64,000 bases of DNA from Pararge aegeria (lineage: Eukaryota > Arthropoda > Insecta > Lepidoptera > Nymphalidae). Shown piece by piece: positions 1 to 13,600 of the stretch; within the stretch, counting starts at the first letter, position 1; each line of letters begins with the position of its first letter. Position numbers and translations under genes: made by a program. Below the pieces are notes generated by a model that did not search any database, had not been told where the DNA came from, and was given only the letters and a program-made list of their open reading frames with translations. Location: the NCBI RefSeq assembly GCF_905163445.1, contig NC_053187.1, positions 6,944,001 to 7,008,000 of the forward strand, given 5' to 3'.

Positions 1-109
1 TTTCTGGGATATAGGTCGCATCCACAGCTGGGCACACCTCACTTTTCTACAATGTTCCCGCGGAAGAAATTATCAAGCAGTTGTGTATGCCCTTTATTCT
101 CACAAAATT

Positions 110-345
110 AAAGAAATAAAACAACAATTTTGAGAGGCGTTGAGTTATTAAACAAAGTGTTGTAATTCAGTGGCAGTTGGCGTGTGCCTCCAATTTTCTT
201 CTGTTCTGTCTCACGAAACTCCAGTGAAGTCCAGCCGTGACTTGCACAATACCTGCCCATCTCTCTTGTTCGACGATCTCTACTGCGTTTACCTTCACTA
301 GGATACCAATCGGAGACGGTTGTACACAATTTGTGTTTTTTGTTC
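110..345 (-). mobile_element. 3' end of a non-LTR retrotransposon (fragment)
   Basis: The minus-strand translation contains VSDWYPSEGKRSRDRRTRE, matching the DWYPRDGKRSRGRQxRRW signature of the RT C-terminal tail of common lepidopteran LINEs. It is broken and not functional. Confidence 0.6.
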
Positions 346-789
346 ATAATAATTAATATGGTCGGTGCATTTCCATTTCAGTTTGGGTATTCGAGTGAGA
401 ATGTATGATAATATTTTCGTTTATTTCTTTTTACACCGGTCTTATTAATTAAGTTCAAAGTTTTTTTACGACCGAATTACAAGTACTGTATTCTCTGCAT
501 GAGCCAACTCAAGACATGAAGCTGAGATGAATGAGCTAGTAATGTTTTTTTCCTTTAAACATTTCTCTGAATATGAGAAATACCAAAATTATCCTCTTCA
601 AGATAAGTGCATGTAATTGAAGGGGCTGTCAATCCATTTAAATGACACCTTATTAAGTTATTTTTGTGTCAAAATGATCCCTTCGCTTGAAATGTTAAAT
701 TACCAACACTGATACAGGTTATATACAATATTCCGATATTTATTTATTAAAATAGAGAACAAAAATCGAAAATTTCATACATACTTGTT

Positions 790-960
790 TTTACAACATA
801 ATTGTTTTTCAGTATCTGGGTGTTTATAATAAGTAATTAAGTACATTGTATAGTCATAAAAATATTTTTCCGTCATCTTAGTACCCATAACGCAAGCTAC
901 ACTTACTTTGGGGCTAAATGGCGATTTGTGTATTGTGTGTAGTATATATTTATATTTAGA
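790..960 (+). repeat. SINE family 3, 3' part
   Basis: Contains the GTCATCTTAGTACCCATAA and TTTGGGGCTAxATGGCGAT blocks shared with 3112-3330 and 36294-36520. Confidence 0.6.
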
Positions 961-1004
961 CTTACCTGACTTATACTGCACATATTCTGAGAACTTTTGA
1001 AACA

Positions 1005-1105
1005 TCAAGTTTGTCTGTTTGTTGGGACTCTACCACTAGTTCAGAAGACAGACTCTACCGAGAAGAAGCTGGCATGAAACCCTGCAGTTGCTCTGGGCCA
1101 GCATT
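1005..1105 (+). repeat. SINE family 2 fragment
   Basis: GTCTGTTTGTTGGGACTCTA, then CAGACTCTACCGAGAAGAAG, shared with 6638-6790, 45080-45215, 46225-46350 and 60515-60695. Confidence 0.6.
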
Positions 1106-2254
1106 AACAATTAAACATACATTTTTAACTGCTTCTTTACCAGTTGCCTATGACGCTAGTTCATGTTAATATTAAATAAGTTGAAACCTGTTTGTTTGCT
1201 TTTTTGTTCGGCTCAATCGCTACAGAAATAGTTTGCATCCCGGAGTGTACTTTAAGCCTGGAAAGTAAAACAATACAACCTTTGTTAATTTATTACTTAT
1301 GTTCGGCTTAACCACTGAATCTAGCCAGTGGATTTCTAGCATGTTAACGGAACGGATTATACTTTATATGGCATTTTGGATCCGATACAGATAAAGAACA
1401 CCGTTAACCTAAATAAAAAGATATTACGGGATTTAAAAAAAAAAGATGGTTGTTTTATGGAGTATACAAACCACTAAACGGAACTGGAAAACGCATGGTG
1501 ATAGGAATTAAAATATACGTAAGAATTTTTTTAATACATTTTTATAATTAACATCTTGGACGCCCTCAAAAGTAATAACAGGAACATATCACATCAGTAT
1601 CATTTCACTGGCTGCAGATTCTTGTTTTTGTTGTAGTAGGTACGTTAAAACTCGATATTTTTGTTAGCGTTTATTGAACCTGCGTAAGTTAAAGAGTCGG
1701 TATTAACAACAAAAAGTAGTAAGTTTACTTATTCGGATTTAATTAACTGCCCACTTGCATTGGGAGCGTGTTTTTTATTTGTCACACAATTAAATTGTAA
1801 ATTGTTTGTCTGCGTATGGTAATTACTAATTATAGTTATCATATCAAAAACATCTGTTTTTTTTTAAGTACTACGATTAGGAAAGAAAACTTTATGCGAC
1901 ATTTTTGAATAATGTATTATTTTGTAATCTAAAAATAAGTTTACGTTCCTATCTGGAAATAGATAAGACAGCTTCGATTTATTCATCACCTTTTAAGTAA
2001 AAGCTTGGAAGCCCTTTTAATGCAAGAGAAGCTGAATTATATTACTAGTCATATATTATCATATGTATGAGGCAACATGTTTTAATTATTGCATCACTTG
2101 TTTTGAATTCCTTGATTAAGATCAAGCCCATAAACTTAACAAACGTCGATTATTTTTGTTATTCAACACAGATGCACTTTTTTAAAACCTGCGATGATGA
2201 ACCTTTATCAGAATTACAAATATAATAAAAATCCAGCTTGGAGGACCAAGATTT

Positions 2255-2480
2255 ACAAAAGGCTTGAGTTTATGGAGGTTGGGGTCTTAGGTGCTGGAAT
2301 GGCGACCCCGCACCGGTAAGCACAGCGTAGATCGGCCCCCAACTAGGTGGAGTAACGACATCAGACAGGTCGCCGAGAGCCTCTGGAAATAAGCTGCCCG
2401 GGACTGTGGATATTGGAACTCCCTACAAAGGACATATATCCAGCAGTGGACGTCAATCGGTTGAATTGATGATGACGAAA
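2255..2480 (+). mobile_element. 3' end of a non-LTR retrotransposon (fragment)
   Basis: Frame-broken copy of the LINE tail: GVLGAGMATPHR, then a diverged GRPPTRW-DDIRQVA-like stretch, then TKDIYPAVDV, followed by GTTGAATTGATGATGACG. It resembles the first bases of the fragment cut by the window end at 63965. Confidence 0.65.
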
Positions 2481-2561
2481 ACTTATTGTTGTATTAAACA
2501 GTAATTGTTGCCTTCTAACAACAATAATTAATAGCAATTAACAATACGTACTTACACGCAG

Positions 2562-2825
2562 ATGATCATCATCATCATCATATCAACCTGGCCCACAAGG
2601 CACTGGTCTCCTCCCACAATGAGAAAGGGTTAAGGCCGTCCACTACGCTGGTCCAGTGCGGATTGTTAGACTCCACACAATTTTGAGAACATTATTGAGA
2701 ACTCTCCAACATGCGGGTTTCCTCGAGATCTTTCCATCAAGAGATATTTTTAATTGCTTAAAATGCACATAATTTTGAAAAGTTACAGCGTCGTCGTGTT
2801 GGGTTTCGAGCTCGCTCCCCTGAAA
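2562..2825 (-). repeat. SINE family 1 copy
   Basis: Reverse orientation: starts with an (ATC)n string then ATATCAACCTGGCCCACAAG, CTCCCACAATGAGAAAGGGT and GGTTTCCTCGAGATCTTTCC. Related to 13446-13752 and 62355-62685. Confidence 0.7.
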
Positions 2826-3111
2826 ATTTAAGCACAAAAATGGAGTGTTCTTCATCGTTATCTATTTAATTACGGTGATGTTGCCTACGTTATACATTTT
2901 TGGTATCAAGTTTTTCTGCTAACAGTTTTTGATGAGAAAGCACCAGTCCGGAGCTAGGAAATTGGCAAACCATGCATCGAGAGTACGGTAAAATGACGCT
3001 CTCCGTATTTATAAGCAAAGCAGCATGGGTGGTCCATACTCTGAAATCGTCTCCTATAATAGAAATATCCTGTGCCCAGCAGAGGTGATTAATTAACAAA
3101 TAAATAAACAT

Positions 3112-3330
3112 ACTACGACAATACACATATCGCCATCTAGCCCCAAAGTACGTATAGGTATATGATATGATATGGGTGCTAAGAATGCATATGAATATTT
3201 TAATGAATATTATTTACCTACATAAATATTTATAATGTACAGATAAACACCCAGAAACTGAAAACATTGATGTTCATCACACAAACATTTTCCATTGGTG
3301 GGAAACCGAGCCTTAGGACTCAGAAAGTAT
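3112..3330 (-). repeat. SINE family 3 copy
   Basis: ACAATACACATATCGCCATC, AGATAAACACCCAGAAACTG and CAAACATTTTCCATTGGTGG match the family reversed. The tRNA-like end is missing. Confidence 0.65.
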
Positions 3331-4473
3331 AATTTAAGAAACTTTTAATAGGTTAAATACATAACAAAAAATGACTGAATGCGGTTAATACATGGAGTGC
3401 TTAACATAAAAATGAAGATGGAGAACAGCTCAATCAACAGCGCAATCAGATTATAAGAGAAAAACTCTATATCGGCATGGACCGAGTACAATTTTGTTTT
3501 TAAAACACCCAGTAGCCCTTTAAAATGTACACACAAAGTTCATCCGTTCGTATAGTAGGTACACAATTAGAACTAGTATTTATATGAAAACTAGCTTTTT
3601 TTTGATGAATATTTTACTATATTATCCTATTCCGGACTAAAAGAAATCCAAAAAATCAGATATAATTAAAATTGGTCTAGCCGTTCTTGAGTTATAAATG
3701 GTGTAACTAACACAACTTCTTTTTATATATATATAGATACTCGTATAATATAATTAAAATATGCTTTTCCAATTTTTTTTAACTAAAAACGTAATCAACT
3801 AGGCCTTCAGTTTATTTGCTCGTGTCTATTAAAAAGTTAAATGAGATGTTCTTTTGTTTATATCTTATGAATGAAATTAAAGAGATGAATACTTAGTTCG
3901 AACATTCATTCAGAAGAAGAAGATAAATGCTTTTTGGTTTAATATTTACAATGTTTAAATATTAATCATTCATTCATGATTCCTGCAAGCAACCTTTATT
4001 CGTACATATGAAGTTGGCAATAAGATAAACTATACACACGAACACCAAGTGGCATCTGTTGATGTGGGTGTATAACTTTTTCATATAAATTCAATGCCGC
4101 AATCGTTGCGAACTGAGCTCGAAACACTTTCTACTTGCTAGTTTATACACATTGGCATAGATGGCGTTGTAAAATAAAAGAAACTAAAATTAATGAGCTA
4201 TTTAAAACGAAGCAATATTTATTTTTAAAATTAAAGATTTGAACAATAAAAGGGCACACTTTTATGACTGTGTTTTCACCATGGGTTAATGTTAAACGGA
4301 TACAGTAAGTTGGCTCTTTATTTGTATTTAAAACATCTACTACGTTATCCCTTTATTATGTTTTGACCTCAAAGCTGAATAAAACCGTACATCATTTAGA
4401 ACTAAATATAAAATTTATAAAGAATGTATTTGATCAGAGGTTTCCTGTACCTTCCTAATGTAATATCATGCAT

Positions 4474-4690
4474 CAAGTTTCAAATTCAAATATCAAATTC
4501 AATCTTTTATTCTCGTAAATCTTTTATTCACGTAGGCCTATCACAAACGTTGACAATTATAAAGCGTTCATACTTATATGCTTCCTTTATTGTGAGGTGA
4601 TGTTGATAACTACATTCGTATATTACAACCTAAAGCTAGGAAGGTTCTAAACGCACCCTGGTCCAAGAAGATCCCACAACAAACTTATTT
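4474..4690 (-). mobile_element. LINE 3' UTR tail (antisense)
   Basis: AATTCAAATATCAAATTCAA then GTAGGCCTATCACAAACGTT, AGCGTTCATAC and CCCTGGTCCAAGAAGATCCC: the reverse of the tail at 7160-7412. Confidence 0.55.
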
Positions 4691-5136
4691 TTTGTTATCA
4701 TCATCTCATAGTCAATAGTATTTAGCTATGAAGTGAGAGATATTCATACCCAAGCTTTTTATCGTTTATGTAATCCTTATTGTACGTTGTTTGTGTATTA
4801 CCAAAAAATATTATTTGTGGTCAAGGTCTATATCATGTTGTTCTTTTAATAACCGTGTGAATTCATCAAGTAAGGTTCATGCCCCAGTTTCAATCGTTAG
4901 GTGCTAATAAATAAGGCAATAGTCTTAAGGCTTACAATCTTAGTCATTAGGTCTTAGAATTTATTGGAAACCGATCTGCCAGTTTTTTTCATTTTATTTA
5001 CAATTAAAACATTCATATATTTGTCAAGTTTCCAGGATTTTAAAGCAAGAATCAGTATTAAAACAATTTTTTTTATTAACAAAGTCTAAAGAGAAGAAGA
5101 TCTGGTTTAAACGGAAATAGAAAAAGATAAAGCCTT

Positions 5137-5760
5137 TTACAACCGACTTCAAAACAAGGAAGAGTTTCTCAATTCGACTGTATGATGTGATGTGTTTTAT
5201 TTGTTACGCGATTACTCCGCAAATTACAATCCTTTTACCTCTTTTTGTGTACCTCAGAGATAGCCCCATTTAAATTTGGTGACGATCTGACTAATATTCT
5301 AAGATATGAAGCATGAAACTCCTTAATTAATGAGAGTTAATCGCTTGCGATCAATGCGATAGTTTAAAAACAGTAGGTTTTAACAAAAACCGGTAAAACT
5401 GGTGATGAAGGCGTATGGCCACCGAAATTACACACTACTTAATAATACTACTTATTCTTTTACAAGTTTAGGTTCTATTATTTTAATATGTTGCTAAAGA
5501 ATTTAAGCTCATCATAAACAAAAGAGCTGTTTAAGTACCTACCAGAAGAACGCCTTATTTTTGTCGTCTCCTCATCGGGAAAAGCAATATTTTGTAAAAG
5601 GTTACAAGTATTGGCTACTATAACTGAAACAGTTACAAATCTACGTTCTAAAAAACGTGAAGAAAAAATTAATCATGAACGAAACCGAGTTCGGAAATAA
5701 AAATACCAATTTAAAACAAGTCGGTGGTCGGTCGGTGGTTTGAAGTCGGTGCCAAGTAAA
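5137..5760 (+). mobile_element. Non-autonomous element with ACCGACTTC-type ends
   Basis: Opens with CAACCGACTTCAAAACAAGG, continues TTACGCGATTACTCCGCAAA and closes with GGTTTGAAGTCGGTGCCAAG. This is the inverted AACCGACTTC end pair of a repeat common in Lepidoptera. No ORF. Confidence 0.55.
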
Positions 5761-6479
5761 CTGTTTAAATTTGCAGTTTTAGTCCCGGGGACGGTTTTGT
5801 TTTGATAAAAAAAAAAAACTAAAATATATTTTCGTATTAGTCTCTTTCAGTACCTACTGCGTTCTGATTCCTTATTGCACTCTTAACTTAAACCTAAGAT
5901 AGCAGTATCTCATTATAAGTTTTTGTTTAACATGCTTTCAAATTATAGCAAATGTTTGTACCATGCATAACTCTAATCTAGAGCTGTAGTATCAATAACA
6001 ATAGCATTTGTTCTAACAATCAGCTCTTTGACGGAGTAACAACAGTTGAATTTGACTAGAGTTCAATAATTCTGTTACATAAACAGAATGGCTTGATTGT
6101 TAGATTCTGCTTATTTCAGGCTCGAAGCTTTGTACTATCGCTTATATTAGTATTATTTTTAAAAGCTAGTATTAATACGAAATACCTTGATCTTCGAAAT
6201 ATACCTAAGGATTAAAGTTATTTTAAAATAATACGTCAATAACATTAAAATATTACTTCTGATATAAATAAGCTCATCAGAATTAGATTTTATGTTAATT
6301 TAAATAAACTAATCTCTAAAGACTTTGTATTATTTTGCCTGTTACATTGCCATGAACTCTAATAAACCGTATAAACGAATAATTCAGTATATAAGCGTAT
6401 CAAACTTTCTAGTTAGAGTGGTATATTTTGTCATTTTTCATAATTGAAGAATGGATTCTGAATTATGACTTTACAAAAT

Positions 6480-7050
6480 TTTATTTAATAAATAAATAAA
6501 TACACTTCTACAATACACACATCGCTATCCAGCCTCAAAGTAAGCGTGGTTTGTGTTATGGGTACTAAGATGACTGATGAATGATTTTATAAATAATATG
6601 GATACTTAAATACTTATAAAATACAGATATTCAAATAATTCATTATTCATTTATTTCAAGTAGGCCTACTTTAAGTATGTATTTCAAGTATGTATGTTTG
6701 TAGTGATTCTACCACCGGTTCGGTAACCGGATTCTACCGAGAAGAGCCGGCAAGAAACTCAGTATTCGCTCTTTTCCAACATCAACATTTATAATCATTT
6801 ATTCCAATCTACCTTGTCATTAAGGTTTTCATCAAATATAAAGATAAACACCCAGACACTGAAAAACTTTCATGTTCATCACAGAAACATTTTCCAGTTA
6901 TGGGAATCGAAAACTTGACGTTTCAAAAGTATGTTAGGCCTACTTGAAATAAATGAATTTTGAATTTTTTGAATTTTGAATCCATGGCCTTGGGCTCAGA
7001 AAGCAGGGTCGCTGCACAATACGCCAATCGGTTGTCAATATTATTATATA
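6480..7050 (-). repeat. SINE family 3 copy carrying two inserted family 2 pieces
   Basis: The family 3 sequence is interrupted twice: at about 6628-6840 by a forward family 2 element with imperfect target repeats (AAATACAGATA / ATATAAAGATA), and at about 6910-6972 by a short reverse family 2 piece splitting GGGAATCGAA from TCCATGGCCTTGGG. Confidence 0.65.
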
Positions 7051-7159
7051 ATATTGACAGCCGTATGGCTCAGTGGTCAATAGTATATAGATCGCAAGCT
7101 TATAGAAATATCCTACTATAATATTAAAGATTAGATTATGGACAAAACAGCTTGGGTTT

Positions 7160-7412
7160 GGGTTGCTCTAAATTCGTAGGTAATTATTAATTGACTTTGA
7201 GATGGTGGTAGCAAAAAAACAACCTGGCTAAGTTTGTTGTGGGCTCTTCTACGACCAGGGCGGGAACGGGACCCTCCTGGCATTAGTTATAAGTTATGTT
7301 ATGTTTACGAATGAAGCTATGACCGTAACCTCACAATAATGTTTACTTATATGCATGAACGCTTCATGAGTGCCTACGATATAATAAATAATTTTGAATT
7401 TGAATTTTCCTT
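7160..7412 (+). mobile_element. LINE 3' UTR tail
   Basis: AACCTGGCTAAGTTTGTTGT, AACGCTTCATGAGTGCCTAC and a TTTTGAATTTGAATTTT end are typical of a lepidopteran LINE tail. It ends about 210 bp before the CPR-A TATA box. Confidence 0.55.
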
Positions 7413-7622
7413 GATAGAAACTACATTTATTTCAGATATTTTGCTTTGAAATCTTTAGCGATCAGGCCGACAGTTCATTATGTTATCGAATCAGTGTGTT
7501 ATGGATGAAAAGGATTAAAATCTCATTCTATTTCTATTCTCACATTTGTATATCTGATTCCCCGAAGGTACAGTATAGAGCATACATAGTCATGATCGCA
7601 AAGGTGGTGCAACCGGTGCTGT

Positions 7623-7630
7623 TATAAATA
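7623..7630 (+). promoter_or_regulatory. TATA box of CPR-A
   Basis: TATAAATA lies 72 bp upstream of the CPR-A ATG, the same spacing as in CPR-F. The start site would fall near 7653-7657. The initiator itself was not identified with confidence. Confidence 0.65.
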
Positions 7631-7694
7631 CTGTGGTACGGCTGAAGAAGCACGTTAGTACCCTTGGTAAAGTTGAAGTGAATAAGTGATAACA

Positions 7695-10600
7695 ATGCGT
7701 GGACTTCAAGTAAGTCTTCCTTATAAGTTAAGTTTTGTATGTGCGTCTAGAGAGGGTTGAGAAATTAAAAATACTGATATTATATTACTTGATCACTTAA
7801 TAAAAAATAAATAATAAATATTTTGTTTTTGAGGTATAAGGGTTGAATTTTAACAGTGAACAGGAAAAAAAACTTTGCAATTATAGATCAAAGTAATAAA
7901 AGTTAACAAAATATATATGTGACTTTGTAAGAAGAAAAAACGATGAATTAATTAAAAATATAGAAAATTAATAAAATCTCACGCAATTCATATTTTGAAT
8001 AGGAAAGGAATGTATCAAATTAATAATTATTAATTGCAAATTTAAATGGTTTATTTGGATCAAAATATAAATAAACAATTCATATTTATTTGAAATAAAC
8101 AATAACTGTTTATGTTAATCTCACTGAGACGTTTAGATTAATAGCTTCGGACCCCTAAATGTTAACCAAACGATAAAAAAGTCTTACATATTAAATCACC
8201 TATAAGTACTACTTCAATCACTCGCAGTTGAAAAGAGGAAATGAGTTCCGACTTCGGAGAAATGAGGCAAAACCTATATATATTTTCACTTCAACTGTAT
8301 TTTCTTGAAGTAAATTTTACTTGTATGAATTATTGATAGTGAACATGCTATGTTTTTACGTTATGATCCAATTTACTTACCTTCAAACTGCGGAGTAAAA
8401 AACAGCTTCATTCCCTGTTTTACATTTCCTAAGCAGTTGATATTCCAAATCAAAAAAAGGGCATGTCCTGAGAACAAGTTTAGCCATTAGTTTATGAGGT
8501 TACCATTTAATAAGATTCGTGTACCGAGGGTTTCAGAAATTTAAGTTCATGATTCCTTTTTGGTTAGTAAGAGCTATGCCTACCTATAAGGCTTCTTTTG
8601 ACCCAGGCCAGGATCAAACGATCGGAAATGTATTACGGAAAATAAAACCGTTATTTAAGTATTTACTGACAGCAACGAAAAACAGTTTTCATTGCGAAAT
8701 ATGTATCGTATAGTATAGTTTTTTTGCGCTTCGGTCCGGTGCGTCCTGCTTGTAGAATGCGTTGGTCCGTACAAAATGTACAAACTTGATGACAGGCGGA
8801 TTTCTGCAATGCAATGCCTACAATTCGCCCCATCACCAGGTGCACTAACTATAAAGGACCAACAACACTTATATAATTATGTATCTACTATTTATTATAA
8901 CTTTTTAATAATGGCATGTACGTAATACCGATGACTAAATATAAACACTATCTGAGTAACCCGCAATTCTTCTTACCTTTAAGAACAAAACATGGGGTTT
9001 CTTAGTGACCTAGTTACCCATGTACGCCTTTACCTAGGAAGCAAAATCGATCCTTTAGCACACAGAATAACTTGCAACCTGGGAACAGACCAAAGACCTT
9101 ACTTTCCGTTAACAAACCATTACCGCGGTATTAAAAAAAACCGAAACGTAGAAAAACCGCTTCAATACGAGATAAAATCAAATTTATAAAATCTTTACGG
9201 CTTATATACACAGAACGATATAAAATACGATCGAAATGTCCCGCACAGATCGCTCGAAATATGTCATCATGTGCAAATCACAACAATAACAATCTGTACT
9301 CTATAAGTACAAATATTATAAAGAGGAAAGATTGTTTTGATTGTTTGTACCTCAGAAAGTGCTGGACCGATTTTATCAATCTCATCTCAAGCCAAGGAAA
9401 GCTAATCTATCACGAAGTAACAAAAAGTTGGCAATACTTGCAATAATGTAACCCAAAATAGCAAAATGGTGCTATGAAATTCATTACTTTTGCGTGCTTT
9501 GCGTGCGCAGAGAAACTCTTGATTATTCGTTAAAATTATGTATTACATTATTAGAGTACTCATTATTACTTAAAAAAAAGTCCGCAAATTTATGTGCATT
9601 AGCAGCTTTTATGTTCTAAAATTTAAGGACTACACCTTAAAAAAAAGTCCTTTTTAATTATTAATTCAAATTGAAAATTGTATTTTTAAAAAGAACACAC
9701 AACTTAAAATTATCAGTAGAACTCCTCCCAAATTGAATGCCACATGACTCTTAAATAAACTGTTACTACGGGATGCTTAAAAAACAAAAACATACGCGGA
9801 TGAAGTCGCGGGCAGTAGCCAGTAATTAATATTTTTAGCTGTATCCAGCATCGATTCTTTATGGATCAGTATTCATTCCTAAAAATTATATAAAATCACT
9901 CTTATAGAAAAAGGTTGTGTAAAATTTTCAAATCAATGCATTGAGTAGGTCTTGGATTTTTGGGAACTGTACCATACGGAAGCTGGATTATTGTGAATTA
10001 TTTTTTATGTATATGGCTTAGAAGTGGCATCTTTACGGACCCCACAGGTCTTTATGCTGAGCACTCAGTTATTTATAATCTATGTTCACAGTGGGACATT
10101 AATTCTGTATTAAATTGATAGGTCTAAAATACAAAGCTCCCTGTGGAAAATATAAAGATATGAATGTATACAACAGAACTGACAATATGATTTAGCCTGA
10201 CGAAACTGATGATGTTACGAACTGTAGGTAGACCTTTTAATTTAAAAGATGGTCCACCCTTGTCCTCTTGTATTACGTCGCCAATACTATACGCTCTACT
10301 TTAGGAATTACGTAATTCATTAGGGAAATGGAATTATGTCAGTCATTGTTACATCGTATATTCAGTGCCATAACATAATGATAATTCAATATTACCTAAC
10401 AGGGTTAACCGTGTTTTAGAGATATCGTTTTCATTATTTGAACAAGCAAATTTACACGCAATTTCGTTGTACGTTGCGTATTGTTCAAGAGTAGTATAAT
10501 ACTCACGCCTGAATAAAATGGCGGCCTTAGATATTAATATTTTAACTAAAAAGTGGTGACAGCCAATCAATTAACAATCAATTTTAATTTTGAATTTGTA

Positions 10601-13600
10601 TTAATAATTAATTTTGGGTTAGTAATTAATTTTTATAAGTGTCCCATATCCTGCCAAGATTGGCGTGCGCAGTAGCTTACCTAATGGCAGCGATTTTTTT
10701 GGGGGGACCGAGTTTGATCTCTGGCACGCATCGCTGAGTTTTTTAAGTTGTGTACGTTTTAAGCAATGCAATATCACTTGTTTCAACGTTGAAGGAAAAC
10801 ATCGTGAGAAAACCTACGTGCCTAAGAGTTCTCTACAAATTATATAATGTTCTCGAAGGTATGTGAAATCTAACAATCTTCACTTGTCGTGGTGGAACGC
10901 GGTATAAACCCTTCTCATTCCAATATAAGACACGTGCAGTGTAGTGGGCCAGTAATGGGTCGATAATGATGTATAGCATTAAAGCTCTTCTAGTAGTTCT
11001 TCTTAGTCGTGTCAGTCTTGACAGACTGGTCGTGGTCGTCATCTGGGTGTTGTAGCTCGCTTGACAATACTTCGCCACTCTTCTCTAACGGTTGCCTTTC
11101 TTGCGCATTCATGTAGAGGAGCCTCGATCGTAGCCTTCACTTGGTCCGTTCATCTCATCGGTGATCTTCCGCGTGCTCTGGTACCTTCTATTTTAACTTG
11201 AACCAAAAGTCGCTCAATGGACACGTCATAACGCCTGGACACGTGACCGAAGAAACTAAGAATTCGCACTTGAACTGCAGTAGAAAGGCGCTGTTTGATG
11301 CTTCTAGTAGTAGTAGTCTCCAAAGTCTTCATAACCAGCTGTGTTGTATACGGGCATCAAGAAACAATAACCTTCGTCCACGAAAAAACAAAATATTCGT
11401 GGTCCAATCCTGCAACACTGTTGCACGAAGCATGGCACCTATACCGCGTTTATTGTCTTCATTCAATGCGCTCTTGGACAGCAATGCTCAATAGATCCCT
11501 ATTCCATGATGGGTGGACAGCATTGTTCCTCGAATTGTTGAGATACTCTGAGAATATTGAATGACCTTTGCTTCAATATTTGAGAGAGTATCACTATAGT
11601 ACTACATATTAATATCATGTCTTTTATAATGTTTAATGTCATCTTTCATTCATTTGTCTTATAGTTATCCATAAATTATGTAGTTCTATCTAGTTAGTGT
11701 AAGTAATGCCGAGCCTACTATCAAGATGTAAAATAAATAGATGTTTTTTTTTTATAAAATTCTAAGTTCCCAAACGACTTCTTTCAGTTCATTTAATATC
11801 GTCTATTCATCTAGGGGTTGACCAACAGAGCGTTTACCGCTACGTTGTCATCACTTCTGTATTTTGGGAACCTAAAGTGAAGATTTTACCCCAGGAGATT
11901 TGCGGAAACCAGCCACCCTTCTGCGTTGCCTTCTTAACGTCTGTCGGTTGTTCAGTAACTTTGTAACAGCGAAGTGTGAAAAAAATGTCATCTAATTCCA
12001 AAATTGAAAGCTTGCAAACGTTTACATTATGAATCGAGAGATGGCGTTACTCCTAAAATCTAAAAGTTTTTGCTTTACATTGGTGGGGCTGAAGTACAGG
12101 ATAAATAAGTATTACTTAAATAGATTACCTACTATTAGCCTTTTATTTTTTTGGCACACCGTTGAATATTCAGCGACGATTCAAGACGTAATGCCTGATA
12201 TCAAGTGCTATTGAAGCGTAAATTACCGGAAAATATAGACTGACTTATCATTTATTATACGCTTCCTGTGTTTGTTTTCAGCTCTATTGTTCTTGATAAA
12301 GTAATATGTAAGATAGGACGTCACACACTTGTAACATGCATTGTTGTGCCATGTATCATGAGTCATATAACCTTGGTAAAAAATAATTGATACGTATAAT
12401 ATTTTTTCTGCATTACCGTATTTCAATTAGTCATTGTATCAATTGTAGTAGGAATAATTTATGGGAAATGAAATGAGGAGAAACACCTATGACGCTTTTC
12501 TTTACTCTACTATAATATTTTAAAATACTCGCGCAGGGCTATTGTCCTGTAGCGAGCACGTAACTTGACATTAGATTACATCAAAACGTATAGTTAGTGG
12601 AGTCTGAAAGCGATTTGGTTTTTACTATGTAGAATTTATGGTCTATCTGTTGTCAGTAACCCAAGTCATAGTAAATGTATTAAGGCAGTATGGAAACTAC
12701 GAAAAAACGTTCCCCCGACTGAATTCCTAGGTTAATGCAATCGAGAAAATAAATCCCGACCCTTAAATCGCTCGGCCTTTCATGTTTAATGAAAATTCGG
12801 CTGAAAATATTGTTTAAAAAGAAATTCTCTAATCATAGCTTCACTCTCTAATTCTTATTTATATCCGTAAAGTTAACGTTGTTGTATTTTTGACCCGCCA
12901 GATTTGGATGACATTAAATTTAAATAATTGATGATGTTTTCCAGATTTGCTGTATGGTGATCATGTTCGTTGCGGTGAAAGCGGGTTACATCAGTTACCC
13001 GATTTATGGAGGACACTCCGGTTACTCACACTCGGGTTACGAGTACAAAAGTTACGGTGGTCCTAGTGAACATTATGTGAGTATTTTTTTTAAACCCACT
13101 AACCCGTAGCGTGGTGGGTTGAGGCTCTAAAACCGGTAATGGTTATTGAAATTGAACCGAGATAAAGGGTATGCAAGGAAAATTCAAATCTGCATTTAAT
13201 CCCTCTTTTTTCCTATTGCCCAGTAATGGGAGATTAATATGCTGGTGATAACAATGAAGTGAAACGTAATATTTAAAGCTTAGTAGGCATAAGCTTATGT
13301 TTTTGTAGATGTTTTATACGATAGCCTAAGGAAATAAGAAAAAAATTCTTAAATAGCTGTGACACATTCTTGGCTTTAAATATGACTTAAGAAAATGATA
13401 ATTGGCTTAGAAAATTATAATAAACAAGAAATACATATTAAAAGAAGCGGTGATAGCTCGACTTCACTTTCGGGGGGTCGAGTTCGAATCCAAGCACCTC
13501 AAACCTCTAACTTCTAAGTTAAGAGATGCGCGTTTTGAGTAATAAAATATCACTTGCTTCAACGGTGAAGAAAAACATCGTGAGGAAACCTGCATGCCTG

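Larger units (their letters stand above)
1..7600. other. Intergenic region upstream of CPR-A
   Basis: AT-rich DNA with SINE, LINE-tail and ACCGACTTC-type repeat pieces listed separately. No RR exon or other gene was seen on either strand. Confidence 0.55.

Noticed and set aside
8992..9189. 65-codon + strand open frame
   Set aside because: Moderately protein-like but isolated, with no splice or promoter context and no recognised family; chance or repeat origin not excluded.
11198..11564. Two + strand open frames of 89-98 codons
   Set aside because: They lie opposite the minus-strand LINE RT tail and have no protein-like features of their own.
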